From positions 310,001 to 374,000 of the forward strand of contig JANQNQ010000005.1 in assembly GCA_028279515.1 (NCBI GenBank): 64,000 bases of DNA. The letters run 5' to 3'. Position 1 is the first letter of the stretch, and each line of letters begins with the position of its first letter. The translations under genes were made by a program, and so were the position numbers. The DNA is from Flavobacteriaceae bacterium. GTDB lineage: Bacteria > Bacteroidota > Bacteroidia > Flavobacteriales > Flavobacteriaceae. The notes under the pieces are model-generated. The model ran no database searches. It had not been told where the DNA came from and saw nothing but the letters and a program-made list of their open reading frames with translations. This document shows positions 24,724-33,952 of the stretch, in pieces.

Positions 24724-26751
24724 TTATTCTATTTCAAAAGCTCCTTTTTCACCAGTATAGTGAAAAGGGAGCTTTTTTTGTTGGCAGGTTTTACGCCAAC
24801 GCTCGATATAACTGTGGTAGTTGCTTCCGTCGACGATGATGCGTTTCGGTTTTAGATAGTCGATGACACGTTCTAAATGAATCTTCGGAGACTGAGTAAG
24901 TAGAAGGTAGTACGGCTGTAGATCTTCTACTTTATAAATTCCCAAACTATCAATGACCAAGAGAGTCTTCCCCTTAAATGAAAACACGTTTTTAAGTGCT
25001 TCTTTTGAGACTTTCTCAATATTGACCCCAAGAGCATATTGATGTACCGTTTTGTCAATTACCGAAGCGCTATCTGAATGAAAAAGATGCAATCGTTCCC
25101 CATTCCTTTTTACGATAGCGGTGTGCCTACTTTTATGAAAGATTAAGAAAGCATCTGTGGTTTCGCGCTCGTATCGTTGATACAGAAAAACAACCTGAAA
25201 ACTCAAGACGGCTGATAAGAGATAAATAATCCGTTTCAAAGATTGCGTCTCTACATATTTGACCAACATAATGATCAAGAGATAGCATGAAACCAATAAC
25301 CATTTGTCAAACGCAACGTCTTTAAAGATAAAAGCTTCCTGTTTCGAAATCCATCGAACCAAGCCATTCATCCATTCGAGAATGGTTTGGTAGCCCCTCA
25401 TTAAAAATTCAGGCAATTGGCCCAGCAGTGAGAGGGCAATCACCAAGATACCAAACCCCAGTATCAACCCTAAAAACGGAACGATGATTAAATTGGACAC
25501 AAAGAACAGTCCGGGAAACTGATGAAAATATAGCAAGCTGATTGGGAGCACACCCAGCTGAGCAGAAAATGTCACTGTGGTGAGTTCCCATAACTTTTTA
25601 AGAGCCCAAAAGCGAGGGATCCAAAAAGCTGCCAATAAGGGTTGGATCCAAACGATTGAAAATACTGCTGCATAGCTCAATTGAAAGCCAACATCGAACA
25701 GGTAGTTAGGACGTGCCAGAAGTAAAAAGAACATCGACAAGACCAAGGTGTTATAGGTATTGGTCGCTCGTTTTAGATGCATCGACAAGGCAACTGCTGT
25801 GAACATAGTGACGGCTCGCACTACCGAAGCCGATAGTCCGGCTATTATGGCAAAGCTCCATAGCCCAATTATGAGGAAGACAAGCCGCAGTGTTTTGCCA
25901 TTTTTTAGATAAAGAAGTGGACTAAAAAGGGTGTTCATCAAAAGAAGTAGGATACCGACGTGCAACCCTGAAACCGCCAAAATGTGAATAGCACCTGCCG
26001 ATGTATAACTTTCCCGAAGTTCAGTACTCACTTCGTTTCTTTGGCCTAGTAGCAAGGCGTTGAAAATTGAAAGTTCATCCCCTTTGAATCCGTGATCTGT
26101 TAGGGCGATGTTGATTTTGTATCGTAAAGAAGCCGCCAAGCTATGTATTGATGTTTTTTTATTTAGAGGAAGAATTACATCTCGTCGCGTATTGACCTGA
26201 TGATAGATATATTGTTTTTGGAGGAAACGTTTGTAATCAAATTGATGCGGATTTAACACGGGTCGGATCGATTGAATGTGATCTCGAATTAAGAACCTAT
26301 CACCAACGTCGAAACTACCCAGCGAATCTTTTTTCACGTAAACCAATACTTTGCCCGAAACAGAAAGCCCGTTTAAAGTGATTATATCAGCGATATATCT
26401 TTCATTGTAGTTGTTGGCTCTCAAGACTTCTCGAATGGACAGGGTAGCCGTTTGAATGCTTCCTATTTGTAGGTGGTTTGTATAATGCGAAGGATGGTTT
26501 TTCTCGTCATGAAGTGACATAGTCAATATTCCCAAACTACATGAAAGTGCGAAGGCCGCTAAACCAAACCAAATAGAACGATTATAAGTGCGATTCGAAA
26601 AGTAGAAGAATATGCAATTAGCAAAGAATGCAGTACCAAAAAGAAGCGTAGAAGCTTCCGCAGAAAAAGGAAAAAAAGAACCTATGATAATTCCTGCGAC
26701 AAGACAGGCGGTTAATTTGATCAAGATAAAGTTTAAGAGATTCCTCTTCAT
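24724..26751 (-). CDS. comEC: ComEC/Rec2-type DNA uptake channel protein
   Basis: From Met at 26751 the protein has 675 residues; an earlier ATG at 26769 adds six. An N-terminal membrane and DUF4131-like region is followed by the competence core, with the signature ILAVSGLHVGILL near 255 and about ten membrane helices. The C-terminal 130 residues are soluble but show no HxHxDH motif, so the metallo-beta-lactamase-like domain of long ComEC proteins is degenerate or absent. It should carry single-stranded DNA across the inner membrane. It lies 185 bases after the NlpC/P60 gene. Its last codons contain the hairpin that also terminates the convergent thioredoxin gene. Confidence 0.9.
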   Translation of the reverse strand: MKRNLLNFILIKLTACLVAGIIIGSFFPFSAEASTLLFGTAFFANCIFFYFSNRTYNRSIWFGLAAFALSCSLGILTMSLHDEKNHPSHYTNHLQIGSIQTATLSIREVLRANNYNERYIADIITLNGLSVSGKVLVYVKKDSLGSFDVGDRFLIRDHIQSIRPVLNPHQFDYKRFLQKQYIYHQVNTRRDVILPLNKKTSIHSLAASLRYKINIALTDHGFKGDELSIFNALLLGQRNEVSTELRESYTSAGAIHILAVSGLHVGILLLLMNTLFSPLLYLKNGKTLRLVFLIIGLWSFAIIAGLSASVVRAVTMFTAVALSMHLKRATNTYNTLVLSMFFLLLARPNYLFDVGFQLSYAAVFSIVWIQPLLAAFWIPRFWALKKLWELTTVTFSAQLGVLPISLLYFHQFPGLFFVSNLIIVPFLGLILGFGILVIALSLLGQLPEFLMRGYQTILEWMNGLVRWISKQEAFIFKDVAFDKWLLVSCYLLIIMLVKYVETQSLKRIIYLLSAVLSFQVVFLYQRYERETTDAFLIFHKSRHTAIVKRNGERLHLFHSDSASVIDKTVHQYALGVNIEKVSKEALKNVFSFKGKTLLVIDSLGIYKVEDLQPYYLLLTQSPKIHLERVIDYLKPKRIIVDGSNYHSYIERWRKTCQQKKLPFHYTGEKGAFEIE
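24736..24779. terminator. Bidirectional terminator between thioredoxin gene and comEC
   Basis: AAAAGCTCC..TTTTCAC (24736-24752) pairs with GTGAAAA..GGAGCTTTT, ending in a run of seven T on the plus strand. It lies within the final codons of comEC and 20 bases after the thioredoxin gene stop. Confidence 0.8.
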
Positions 26752-26917
26752 GACATACCTAAGTACCATAGTATTTTCTGAGGAACCATAAAAGTAAGAC
26801 GCGAAAGTGTTACTTCATGACCGAATGTAATAAGTGGGCTTTTTCAGATATAAGAAGTAAGATATATGTAGTAAGCGATTTTTTAGTTCTTAACCAGAAA
26901 ATCTAACAAGGCCCAAT

Positions 26918-26938
26918 GACCAACGACTAAAGACCATT
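26918..26938. repeat. Short degenerate heptamer tandem repeat
   Basis: Three adjacent 7-base units GACCAAC, GACTAAA and GACCATT end at the stop codon of the NlpC/P60 gene. Such GACYAAN heptads occur in intergenic spacers of Bacteroidota. No function is apparent. Confidence 0.45.
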
Positions 26939-27434
26939 ACAGAACCGTTCTAGCCTCGGCAAATGCATTCTTCCAATACCGTTCTTTTATTGAAGAGATC
27001 AATACCCCTTTAGAGGTAGTAGCATGAATGAATTTGATTTCACCTTTGATCTCGACCACGAGTCCGACGTGATTGATGCGGTTATGATTCTTATTGGTTC
27101 TAAAAAAGAGAAGGTCTCCTTTTTGTACTTGTGAGAGTTTGATCTTTTGTCCTTTTTTGGCTTGCTCTCTTGAGATTCTGGGTAAGGTAATGCCATGATT
27201 TTTAAAAGAGGTGTACATCAACCCAGAGCAGTCCATTCCTTTTCGTGTGGTACCCCCGTAGCGATAGCGTGTTCCGTTATAGGTCAATGCCGTTTTGACA
27301 ATGGCATCAGCCTTTTTTTCGACTTTGGTCGTTTTGGACTTGGAGGTTGTTTTAGAGGTAGAGGTGGTTTTTTTGCTAGATCCACAAGAACTGATCAGCA
27401 CAGCAAGCAGTAAAAAGAGTAATGTTTTCTTCAT
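26937..27434 (-). CDS. NlpC/P60 (C40) cell-wall peptidase lipoprotein
   Basis: 165 residues. The lipoprotein signal ends in LISSC (Cys17), followed by a Ser/Thr/Lys linker (about 18-45). The NlpC/P60 domain carries the catalytic Cys in KGMDCSGLMY, the His in RINHVGLVVE and a third polar residue in FIHATTS. It cleaves peptide stems of peptidoglycan, between D-gamma-glutamyl and meso-diaminopimelate in characterised relatives. It is 30 bases after lpxB on the same strand. Confidence 0.92.
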   Translation of the reverse strand: MKKTLLFLLLAVLISSCGSSKKTTSTSKTTSKSKTTKVEKKADAIVKTALTYNGTRYRYGGTTRKGMDCSGLMYTSFKNHGITLPRISREQAKKGQKIKLSQVQKGDLLFFRTNKNHNRINHVGLVVEIKGEIKFIHATTSKGVLISSIKERYWKNAFAEARTVL

Positions 27435-27464
27435 TAAGATCGGGTTTGCGCCAAATTACACATT

Positions 27465-28580
27465 TTAGCTAATATTTTCAAAAATCAGCTTGGCTGTCTT
27501 TTCACTGGCTCCTTTTCCGCCCAATTTCTTTTCAAGGTCGTAGTAGTCCAAAAATAACTGGATACGACGGTCTTCGGTCAAGATCTTTTGGAGCTCTTCC
27601 TTCAGGCGTTTGGTGTTCATCTCGTGTTGGATCAATTCGGTCACAACCTCTTTGTCCATGATCAAATTCACCAGTGAGATGTAATCTAACTTGATAATAC
27701 GCTTTGCAATCTGGTAACTGATATTGCTTCCTTTGTAACAGACCACTTGGGGTATTTTAAACAAGGCAGTTTCTAAAGTGGCCGTGCCACTGGTCACTAA
27801 AGCCGCAAATGAAACATTGAGCAAGTCGTAGGTTTTATTGCTGATGAAATGCACACTGTCATTGTTGATGAATTGCTTGTAAAAGTCATACTCTTGACTT
27901 GGTGCGCCAGCAATCACAAACTGGTAGTCGGTAAAGTCGTCAACGATACTCAACATCACCGATAGCATCTTCTTGATTTCCTGTTTTCGACTTCCTGGGA
28001 GCAAGGCGATGATCGGACGCTGCTCATCTAGGCCGTGTTCTCTTCTAAAAGTAAGCTCGTCTACCTGCTTCCGGTCAGAAATAGCATCGATTAACGGATG
28101 TCCCACGAAATGCACATTGAACTGGTGCTTTTCCTCATAAAAATCTTTGACAAACGGAAGGATCACATACATATGGTCGATATACTGTTTGATGGTCTCG
28201 ACCCGTCCTTCACGGGACGCCCATACTTGCGGGCTGATATAGTAATGTGTTTTGTATCCTGCAGGCTTGGCCCATTTGGCAATTCGCAAATTAAAGCCCG
28301 AATAGTCAATGAAGATCAGCGCATCAGGATTGTATTGAGCAATATCCTCTTTACATCGTTTGATGTTTTTGAGCGCCGTTCCCAGATTCATGATGACCTC
28401 AATAAAGCCCATGAACGATCGCTCTTTGTAATGCATCACTTGGGTTCCGCCCTGTGCCTCCATAAGGTCACCACCCCAAAAACGAAACTCAGCCTCGACA
28501 TCGACCTTTTTTAAGGCCTTCATGAGGTTGGATGCGTGGAGGTCTCCAGATGCTTCACCAACGATGATGTAATACTTCAT
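27465..28580 (-). CDS. lpxB: Lipid-A-disaccharide synthase
   Basis: 371 residues, the usual length of LpxB. The N-terminal GEASGDLHAS motif, GGDLMEAQG, MGFIEV, YYISPQVWA, VGHPLIDA, ALLPGSRKQEI and TSGTATLET are all recognised LpxB blocks. It joins UDP-2,3-diacylglucosamine and lipid X to make the lipid A disaccharide at the inner membrane. It lies in the minus-strand run surE-small membrane protein-lpxB-NlpC/P60. The next gene follows after 30 bases. Confidence 0.96.
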   Translation of the reverse strand: MKYYIIVGEASGDLHASNLMKALKKVDVEAEFRFWGGDLMEAQGGTQVMHYKERSFMGFIEVIMNLGTALKNIKRCKEDIAQYNPDALIFIDYSGFNLRIAKWAKPAGYKTHYYISPQVWASREGRVETIKQYIDHMYVILPFVKDFYEEKHQFNVHFVGHPLIDAISDRKQVDELTFRREHGLDEQRPIIALLPGSRKQEIKKMLSVMLSIVDDFTDYQFVIAGAPSQEYDFYKQFINNDSVHFISNKTYDLLNVSFAALVTSGTATLETALFKIPQVVCYKGSNISYQIAKRIIKLDYISLVNLIMDKEVVTELIQHEMNTKRLKEELQKILTEDRRIQLFLDYYDLEKKLGGKGASEKTAKLIFENIS

Positions 28581-28630
28581 AATGTGCTTAAATATATAAA
28601 GCTAAGGTAAGTCAAAAATTAATGGCTTTT

Positions 28631-28915
28631 CTAGAAAAACTTGTATATCATGACCACAATGGCAACGAGCAATGTAGCGATTAAAACGCCCTGTGCACGA
28701 TGGTCTCTTTTGATCTTTAAAAAACCAAAGAAGGCCAGTAGATTCGGAATGGCACCCAAGGTGAGCAAACCACCAAGATAGCCACTTTCTTTGGCTGCCT
28801 TATACGTTTCTTCCAAGCTGAGGTCAGAAAATAGTAGTACGTATAGCAATGTTCCGATGACGGTGCAGATAATGCCGACCGCCATGCCGATAAGGATTTC
28901 CTTGTTCTTATTCAT
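28631..28915 (-). CDS. Small three-helix membrane protein of unknown function
   Basis: 94 residues with three hydrophobic helices (about 8-30, 46-66 and 76-93). It overlaps the end of surE by 8 bases and lies 50 bases before lpxB, so it is expressed with both. No known domain is recognised. A role near the inner membrane in the envelope pathway is a guess from position only. Confidence 0.75.
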   Translation of the reverse strand: MNKNKEILIGMAVGIICTVIGTLLYVLLFSDLSLEETYKAAKESGYLGGLLTLGAIPNLLAFFGFLKIKRDHRAQGVLIATLLVAIVVMIYKFF

Positions 28916-29684
28916 TGAGCTTCCAGGTGTTTAGTTGTTGGATAGCATGGTGGGCAGTCAGGTCGAACTGCACAGGAACCACAGATACGTAGCCGTTGGC
29001 CAAGGCCCATTCATCAGTATCTTCACCATGGTCTTCGTTGACAAATTGCCCAGTAAGCCAGTAATAGCTTCTTCCTTGCGGATTGGTTCGTTTGTCGAAT
29101 TCTTCGACCCAATGAGCACGTGCCTGTCTACACACTTTGACTCCTTTGATTTCGTCGGCTTTTAACTTCGGAAAATTCACGTTGAGAACCACTCCGTTAG
29201 GAAGTCCGTTTTCCAACACGTTCTCTGTGATAGTTTTGACAAAGCTTTTGGTAGACTCGAAGTCGGCTTCCCAATTGTAGTCCAATAACGAAAACCCAAT
29301 TGCCGGAATACCTTCGATTCCTGCTTCAACCGCGGCACTCATTGTGCCCGAGTAGATCACGTTGATCGAAGAATTGGATCCGTGATTGATTCCCGAAACA
29401 CAAATGTCTGGCGGTCTGTTGAGAATTTCATTGACGGCAAGTTTAACGCAATCGGCTGGTGTTCCAGAACACGTGTATTCAATTTGTTCGTTGTCATCAA
29501 TGGTGATCGGGCTGCAATACAGTGTCGAGTTGATGGTGATCGCGTGTCCCATAGCCGATTGAGGGCTGTCGGGAGCTACTACCACAACGTCTCCGATGGT
29601 GTTCATCACTTTAATCAACGCCCGAATACCGGGAGCCGTTATTCCGTCGTCATTGGTGACAAGGATCAAGGGTTTTTCTGTCAT
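28908..29684 (-). CDS. surE: 5'/3'-nucleotidase SurE
   Basis: 258 residues, the usual SurE size. The N-terminal metal site LVTNDDG (Asp-Asp near 12-13), APDSPQSAMGHAIT and SGINHGSN are the family motifs. SurE removes phosphate from nucleoside 5'- and 3'-monophosphates and short polyphosphate in a divalent-metal-dependent way, in the cytoplasm. It opens the minus-strand cluster leading to lpxB and is divergent from the tail-specific protease gene, with 133 bases between them. Confidence 0.95.
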   Translation of the reverse strand: MTEKPLILVTNDDGITAPGIRALIKVMNTIGDVVVVAPDSPQSAMGHAITINSTLYCSPITIDDNEQIEYTCSGTPADCVKLAVNEILNRPPDICVSGINHGSNSSINVIYSGTMSAAVEAGIEGIPAIGFSLLDYNWEADFESTKSFVKTITENVLENGLPNGVVLNVNFPKLKADEIKGVKVCRQARAHWVEEFDKRTNPQGRSYYWLTGQFVNEDHGEDTDEWALANGYVSVVPVQFDLTAHHAIQQLNTWKLNE

Positions 29685-29817
29685 TGTTTACATCTTTAGA
29701 AGCAGGCACTAAAATACACATTTTAGGCGTTATATTGGGGATGTTGAGTTTTAACAAATAATTAGTTATCTTGTACCACTATGGCATAATTTTTTCACTA
29801 ATTTAGTTGAAAAATTA

Positions 29818-31977
29818 ATGAAGAAAATCGTTTCGTTTATGAAGAGGAATTATAAAATCTTGCTGCTGGTCGTCCTAGTATCGGCAGTGCTGTGGAGCTT
29901 TCGTTCCAAATCTGAAGACTTTGACAACCCTGATAAAGACAAACTACTGATTGAATTGATCACCTACGTGTTGGATCGTGGTCACTTTGACCCGAAGGAT
30001 GTCAATGATAATTTCTCAGAAAATGTCTTCATGGATTTCATCGGTGCCCTTGACGCACAAAAGCGTTATTTCTTGGCATCAGACCTTAAAGATTTCGAGA
30101 AGTTCAAATACGAGTTGGACGAGCAGATCAAACAGACAGATATCTCGTTCTTCAATAGGGCGCACTTAAAACTCATGAAACGAATGAGCGAAGTGAAGGA
30201 TATTTATCCAAAGATCCTTGCTGAACCTTTTGATTTCACTAAGGACGAAGCGATCAATGTTGATTATGAAAAACTTCCATATTCCTCTTCAAAAAAGGAA
30301 TTGACAGACAGATGGCGTAAGCAATTAAAGCTATCTGCGTTGACTCAGTTCTATGACAAACTTCAAGAAGAAAAAACTAAGAAAGAGGAAGACGATTCTT
30401 ATGAAATGAAGTCTGAAGAAACGCTGGAAAAAGAAGCCAGAGAGTCGATTCTTAAAAACATGGATGAGTACTTCAACTTCATGGACGAGATCGAGCGTAA
30501 AGATTGGTTTACCGTATACGTTAATGCGATCGTTGAAGAATTCGACCCACATACGTTCTACTTTGCACCAAACGAGAAAGAACGTTTTGACATGAATATG
30601 TCAGGTAAGTTCGAAGGAATTGGGGCACGACTTCAAAAAAGATATGACGAAATTAAAGTGGCCGAAATCATTTCTGGCGGACCTGCCTGGAGAGACAAGT
30701 CTATCGAAGTGGGTGACATCATTTTAAAAGTAGCACAAGGAGAAGATGAGCCTGTTGATATTGTAGGCATGCGTTTGGATGATGCCGTTAAACTGATCAA
30801 AGGCCCGAAAGGAACCGAAGTTAGACTTACTGTAAAGCGTGTTGATGGTACGATTGAGGTAATCCCAGTGATTCGCGATGTAGTAGAGCTAGAAGAAGCG
30901 TTTGCTAAAACTTCGCTAATTACGAAAGACAATAGAAAATTCGGACTCATCAACCTTCCTAAATTCTATGTTGATTTTACCGATTATAAAGAAAGAAATG
31001 CAGCAACCGATGTAAAGAAAGAGATCGAGCGTCTTAAAGAGGAAGGCATGGAAGGCCTGGTCATCGACCTTAGAGATAACGGCGGTGGTTCACTAAAGAC
31101 GGTTGTTGACATGGCCGGATTGTTCATTAAAGACGGACCCATTGTTCAGGTGAAGTCGATTGGTGAAGGAAAAGAAGTATTGAAAGACAGAGACAAGTCG
31201 ATTGTTTGGGATGGCCCATTGGTAATCCTGGTAAATGAACTATCGGCATCTGCTTCAGAGATATTGGCGGCTGCCATGCAAGATTACAAAAGAGCTATCG
31301 TTATCGGAAGTAAGCAAACCTACGGTAAAGGAACCGTTCAAAATGTGATTGATTTAAATCAGTTTTTACGCGGAAGCAGCTACGGAGACGTTGGTGCATT
31401 GAAGCTTACCACACAGAAATTCTACCGTGTTAACGGAGGTTCAACACAATTAGAAGGCGTCAAGAGCGACGTGATCATGCCAGACCGTTACAGCTATATC
31501 AACATCGGAGAGAAAGATCAAGATAACCCACTTCCTTGGGACAAGATCGATGCTGCTGATTTTGATGTTTGGGACGGGTACATTGACTTCAATGAGACCA
31601 TTTCAAAGAGCAAGCAACGAATGGCACAAAACGATTACATCAGTTTGATCGAAGAAAATGCCAAGTGGGTAAAGCAACAACAGGAGGATTACGAATATCC
31701 TCTCAACTACACGGCGTACGCAAAAGAGATAGAAGAAAACGAAGAATACGCGAAGCGTTTTAAGGACCTTTCTAAATACGAGACCAACCTTACATTCAAC
31801 TCTTTGCCGTATGAGCTAGAGCAGATCCAAAAGGACGATGTGCTCAAAGAAAAGAGAGAACGTTGGCACGAAGACCTCATGAAGGATGTATACGTAGAAG
31901 AAGCGGTAAACGTACTGCAAGACCTTAAGATCAACTTCTTGAAAAACAAAAAATTGGCTAATGTAAATAAAGGATAA
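29818..31977 (+). CDS. prc: Tail-specific (C-terminal processing) protease, S41 family
   Basis: 719 residues. An N-terminal membrane or signal segment (about 10-27) is followed by an N-terminal helical domain, a PDZ domain (about 235-330, with SGKFEGIGARLQ and GDIILKVAQG), and the S41 protease core. The catalytic dyad is Ser478 in ELSASASEI and Lys504 in YGKGTVQ, spaced as in E. coli Prc (with one inserted residue). A C-terminal helical extension completes the long Prc type. It trims or degrades periplasmic proteins from their C-termini and affects peptidoglycan hydrolase levels in other species. An alternative start is Met8. Confidence 0.95.
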   Translation: MKKIVSFMKRNYKILLLVVLVSAVLWSFRSKSEDFDNPDKDKLLIELITYVLDRGHFDPKDVNDNFSENVFMDFIGALDAQKRYFLASDLKDFEKFKYELDEQIKQTDISFFNRAHLKLMKRMSEVKDIYPKILAEPFDFTKDEAINVDYEKLPYSSSKKELTDRWRKQLKLSALTQFYDKLQEEKTKKEEDDSYEMKSEETLEKEARESILKNMDEYFNFMDEIERKDWFTVYVNAIVEEFDPHTFYFAPNEKERFDMNMSGKFEGIGARLQKRYDEIKVAEIISGGPAWRDKSIEVGDIILKVAQGEDEPVDIVGMRLDDAVKLIKGPKGTEVRLTVKRVDGTIEVIPVIRDVVELEEAFAKTSLITKDNRKFGLINLPKFYVDFTDYKERNAATDVKKEIERLKEEGMEGLVIDLRDNGGGSLKTVVDMAGLFIKDGPIVQVKSIGEGKEVLKDRDKSIVWDGPLVILVNELSASASEILAAAMQDYKRAIVIGSKQTYGKGTVQNVIDLNQFLRGSSYGDVGALKLTTQKFYRVNGGSTQLEGVKSDVIMPDRYSYINIGEKDQDNPLPWDKIDAADFDVWDGYIDFNETISKSKQRMAQNDYISLIEENAKWVKQQQEDYEYPLNYTAYAKEIEENEEYAKRFKDLSKYETNLTFNSLPYELEQIQKDDVLKEKRERWHEDLMKDVYVEEAVNVLQDLKINFLKNKKLANVNKG

Positions 31978-31983
31978 TCCTTA

Positions 31984-33090
31984 ATGCCAGAAACAGCATC
32001 ATTATCTCAATTGGCGCTCCAAAAATTCAAACGGAATTTTTGGGGCGTTTTGAGTTTTTGGTTCATTGTAGCTGTCGGTATTGTTGCCTTATTGGCCTAT
32101 GCCATTGCGCCCGACGATTCTCAAAATGCCAATCAGATGCACCTCTCCATCCATTCGATGAAACCGGGGTTTCAAGTACAGATCCTGACCCTTCCGTCGA
32201 AAGAAGAAGCCGATCAATCTGTGATTAGCAAGTTTTTCTTCGGAAAGAAAACAACGGCAACCGAACAGCCTATTTCTGATTTTAAAGTAGTTGATGATCA
32301 ACTTCAGATTACCGAATACGCGACTGACGGAGTCGTTGGGCTGACGAAAATTATTCCGAAGGAAAAATTTCCCGAAGGACTCAGCGTGCAACAAATTACA
32401 GACACCTATATTCGAAAGCACACGTTTTATTTGGGCACAGATAAATACGGAAGAGACCTGCTCAGTAGAATGCTCGTTGGTGCTAGAATATCCTTTTCAA
32501 TCGGTTTTGTCGCCGTTTTCATCTCTCTCGTCATCGGAATCTTTATGGGTGCTATAGCCGGTTATTTCGGCGGAAAAATAGACGCTGCCATCATGTGGGT
32601 TATCAATGTGACCTGGTCCATACCGACCTTGTTACTTGTGATCGCCATCACATTAGCCCTAGGAAAGGGTTTTTGGCAGGTTTTTATCGCCGTCGGGCTC
32701 ACCATGTGGGTTGAGGTGGCTAGAGTTGTTAGAGGACAAGTCATGGGCGTAAAACAGATGCAATACGTCACTGCAGCCCGAGCTTTAGGTTATACAGACA
32801 TGCGGATTATTGCGAAACATATATTGCCCAATGTATTGGCACCTGTGATCGTAATCTCTGCGGCCAATTTTGCAGGAGCTATTTTGATCGAAAGTGGACT
32901 CAGCTTTTTAGGAATCGGAGCGCAGCCACCAATGCCAAGCTGGGGCGGAATGATCAAAGACCATTATAATTACATCATCTTAGGGAAACCGTATCTAGCC
33001 ATTATTCCGGGAATCGCCATCATGAGTTTGGTGATGGCCTTTATGCTCGTCGGAAATGCCTTAAGAGACGCCTTAGATGTCAAAGGATAA
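31984..33090 (+). CDS. OppC/DppC-type ABC transporter permease (orphan)
   Basis: 368 residues. One N-terminal helix (about 20-40) is followed by a large periplasmic insertion (about 45-145) and then five membrane helices. The EAA loop is visible in YVTAARALGYTDMRIIAKHILPN, the contact to the ATPase, and the end SGLSFLGIGAQPPMPSWGGMI is typical of OppC. It is expected to form half of a peptide or nickel importer channel, but no partner permease, ATPase or binding protein is next to it. It starts 6 bases after the protease gene, so it is co-transcribed with it. Confidence 0.88.
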   Translation: MPETASLSQLALQKFKRNFWGVLSFWFIVAVGIVALLAYAIAPDDSQNANQMHLSIHSMKPGFQVQILTLPSKEEADQSVISKFFFGKKTTATEQPISDFKVVDDQLQITEYATDGVVGLTKIIPKEKFPEGLSVQQITDTYIRKHTFYLGTDKYGRDLLSRMLVGARISFSIGFVAVFISLVIGIFMGAIAGYFGGKIDAAIMWVINVTWSIPTLLLVIAITLALGKGFWQVFIAVGLTMWVEVARVVRGQVMGVKQMQYVTAARALGYTDMRIIAKHILPNVLAPVIVISAANFAGAILIESGLSFLGIGAQPPMPSWGGMIKDHYNYIILGKPYLAIIPGIAIMSLVMAFMLVGNALRDALDVKG

Positions 33091-33111
33091 CACCTAACCG
33101 AAGAATACACA

Positions 33112-33948
33112 TTGAAACGAAACAAGATTTACCCCATTGTCGTACTGCTCATAGCCGTCGCGCTATTCATCTACGAAAGCTATTACGACAAGCCAATTAA
33201 AGACAATCCAGTAAAGGTTGAAGATGTCATTCCGTTGCCAGAAGATAAAAGTCAACCAACGGCTACCACCAACGAGTACTATCTTCCCACATCTACCACG
33301 GGAGAAGTAGTGCATCACAATTATTATTCGCTGTCGTATAGCGAAAGGCATGAACAACCCGAGTGGGTGGCGTATGAGCTTAAAAAGTCACACCTGTCAA
33401 GGCAGGATCGAAAACGTCCTTATTTTGAGATCGACCGTTCGGTCTCCACACGCTCGGCTGATTGGCGAAACTACAAAGGTTCTGGCTATGATCGCGGGCA
33501 TCTATGCCCTGCGGGGGACCGTCGTTTTTCAAAAGAAGCCTATACCGAAACGTTCTTCACGTCAAATATTTCTCCGCAAAAACACGAGTTCAATTCTGGG
33601 GTTTGGAACCGCCTTGAGCAAAAGGTGCGTTACTGGGCGCAACGTTACGACGGCGTGTATGTCATTACCGGAGGAATCTTGGAAAAAGGACTTCCTTCCA
33701 TAGGTGATGAAGATGTTTCAGTACCAAAGCGTTTTTACAAGATATTGTTAGATAATTCAGATGGAAAAACCAAGGTGATAGCCTTCTTGATGCCGCACAA
33801 AGAATCCAATCGTCCGCTATATGAGTTCGTGGTTTCAGTCGACGAGATTGAAGCCCTCACCGGAATTGATTTTTTTGCAACGCTTGAAGATTCAAAAGAG
33901 CAACGCCTCGAAGCCTCTGATAGCTATAAGGATTGGAGTTTTCGATAG
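33112..33948 (+). CDS. Secreted DNA/RNA non-specific endonuclease (NUC1 family)
   Basis: 278 residues from a TTG start. An N-terminal membrane anchor (about 7-22) is followed by a low-complexity linker and the beta-beta-alpha-metal nuclease domain. The signature DRGH (127-130, catalytic His130) is followed by LCPAGDR and the metal-binding Asn in FFTSNISPQ. It cleaves DNA and RNA outside the cytoplasm, for nutrient scavenging or for removing extracellular DNA. No immunity gene is adjacent, so a toxin role is not suggested. It lies 21 bases after the ABC permease and converges on rodA with a 4-base gap. Confidence 0.9.
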   Translation: MKRNKIYPIVVLLIAVALFIYESYYDKPIKDNPVKVEDVIPLPEDKSQPTATTNEYYLPTSTTGEVVHHNYYSLSYSERHEQPEWVAYELKKSHLSRQDRKRPYFEIDRSVSTRSADWRNYKGSGYDRGHLCPAGDRRFSKEAYTETFFTSNISPQKHEFNSGVWNRLEQKVRYWAQRYDGVYVITGGILEKGLPSIGDEDVSVPKRFYKILLDNSDGKTKVIAFLMPHKESNRPLYEFVVSVDEIEALTGIDFFATLEDSKEQRLEASDSYKDWSFR

Positions 33949-33952
33949 ATGA

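Noticed and set aside
33112-33948. Nuclease toxin with immunity gene
   Set aside because: No small immunity-like gene or delivery domain is adjacent; the neighbours are an ABC permease and rodA, so a scavenging nuclease is simpler.
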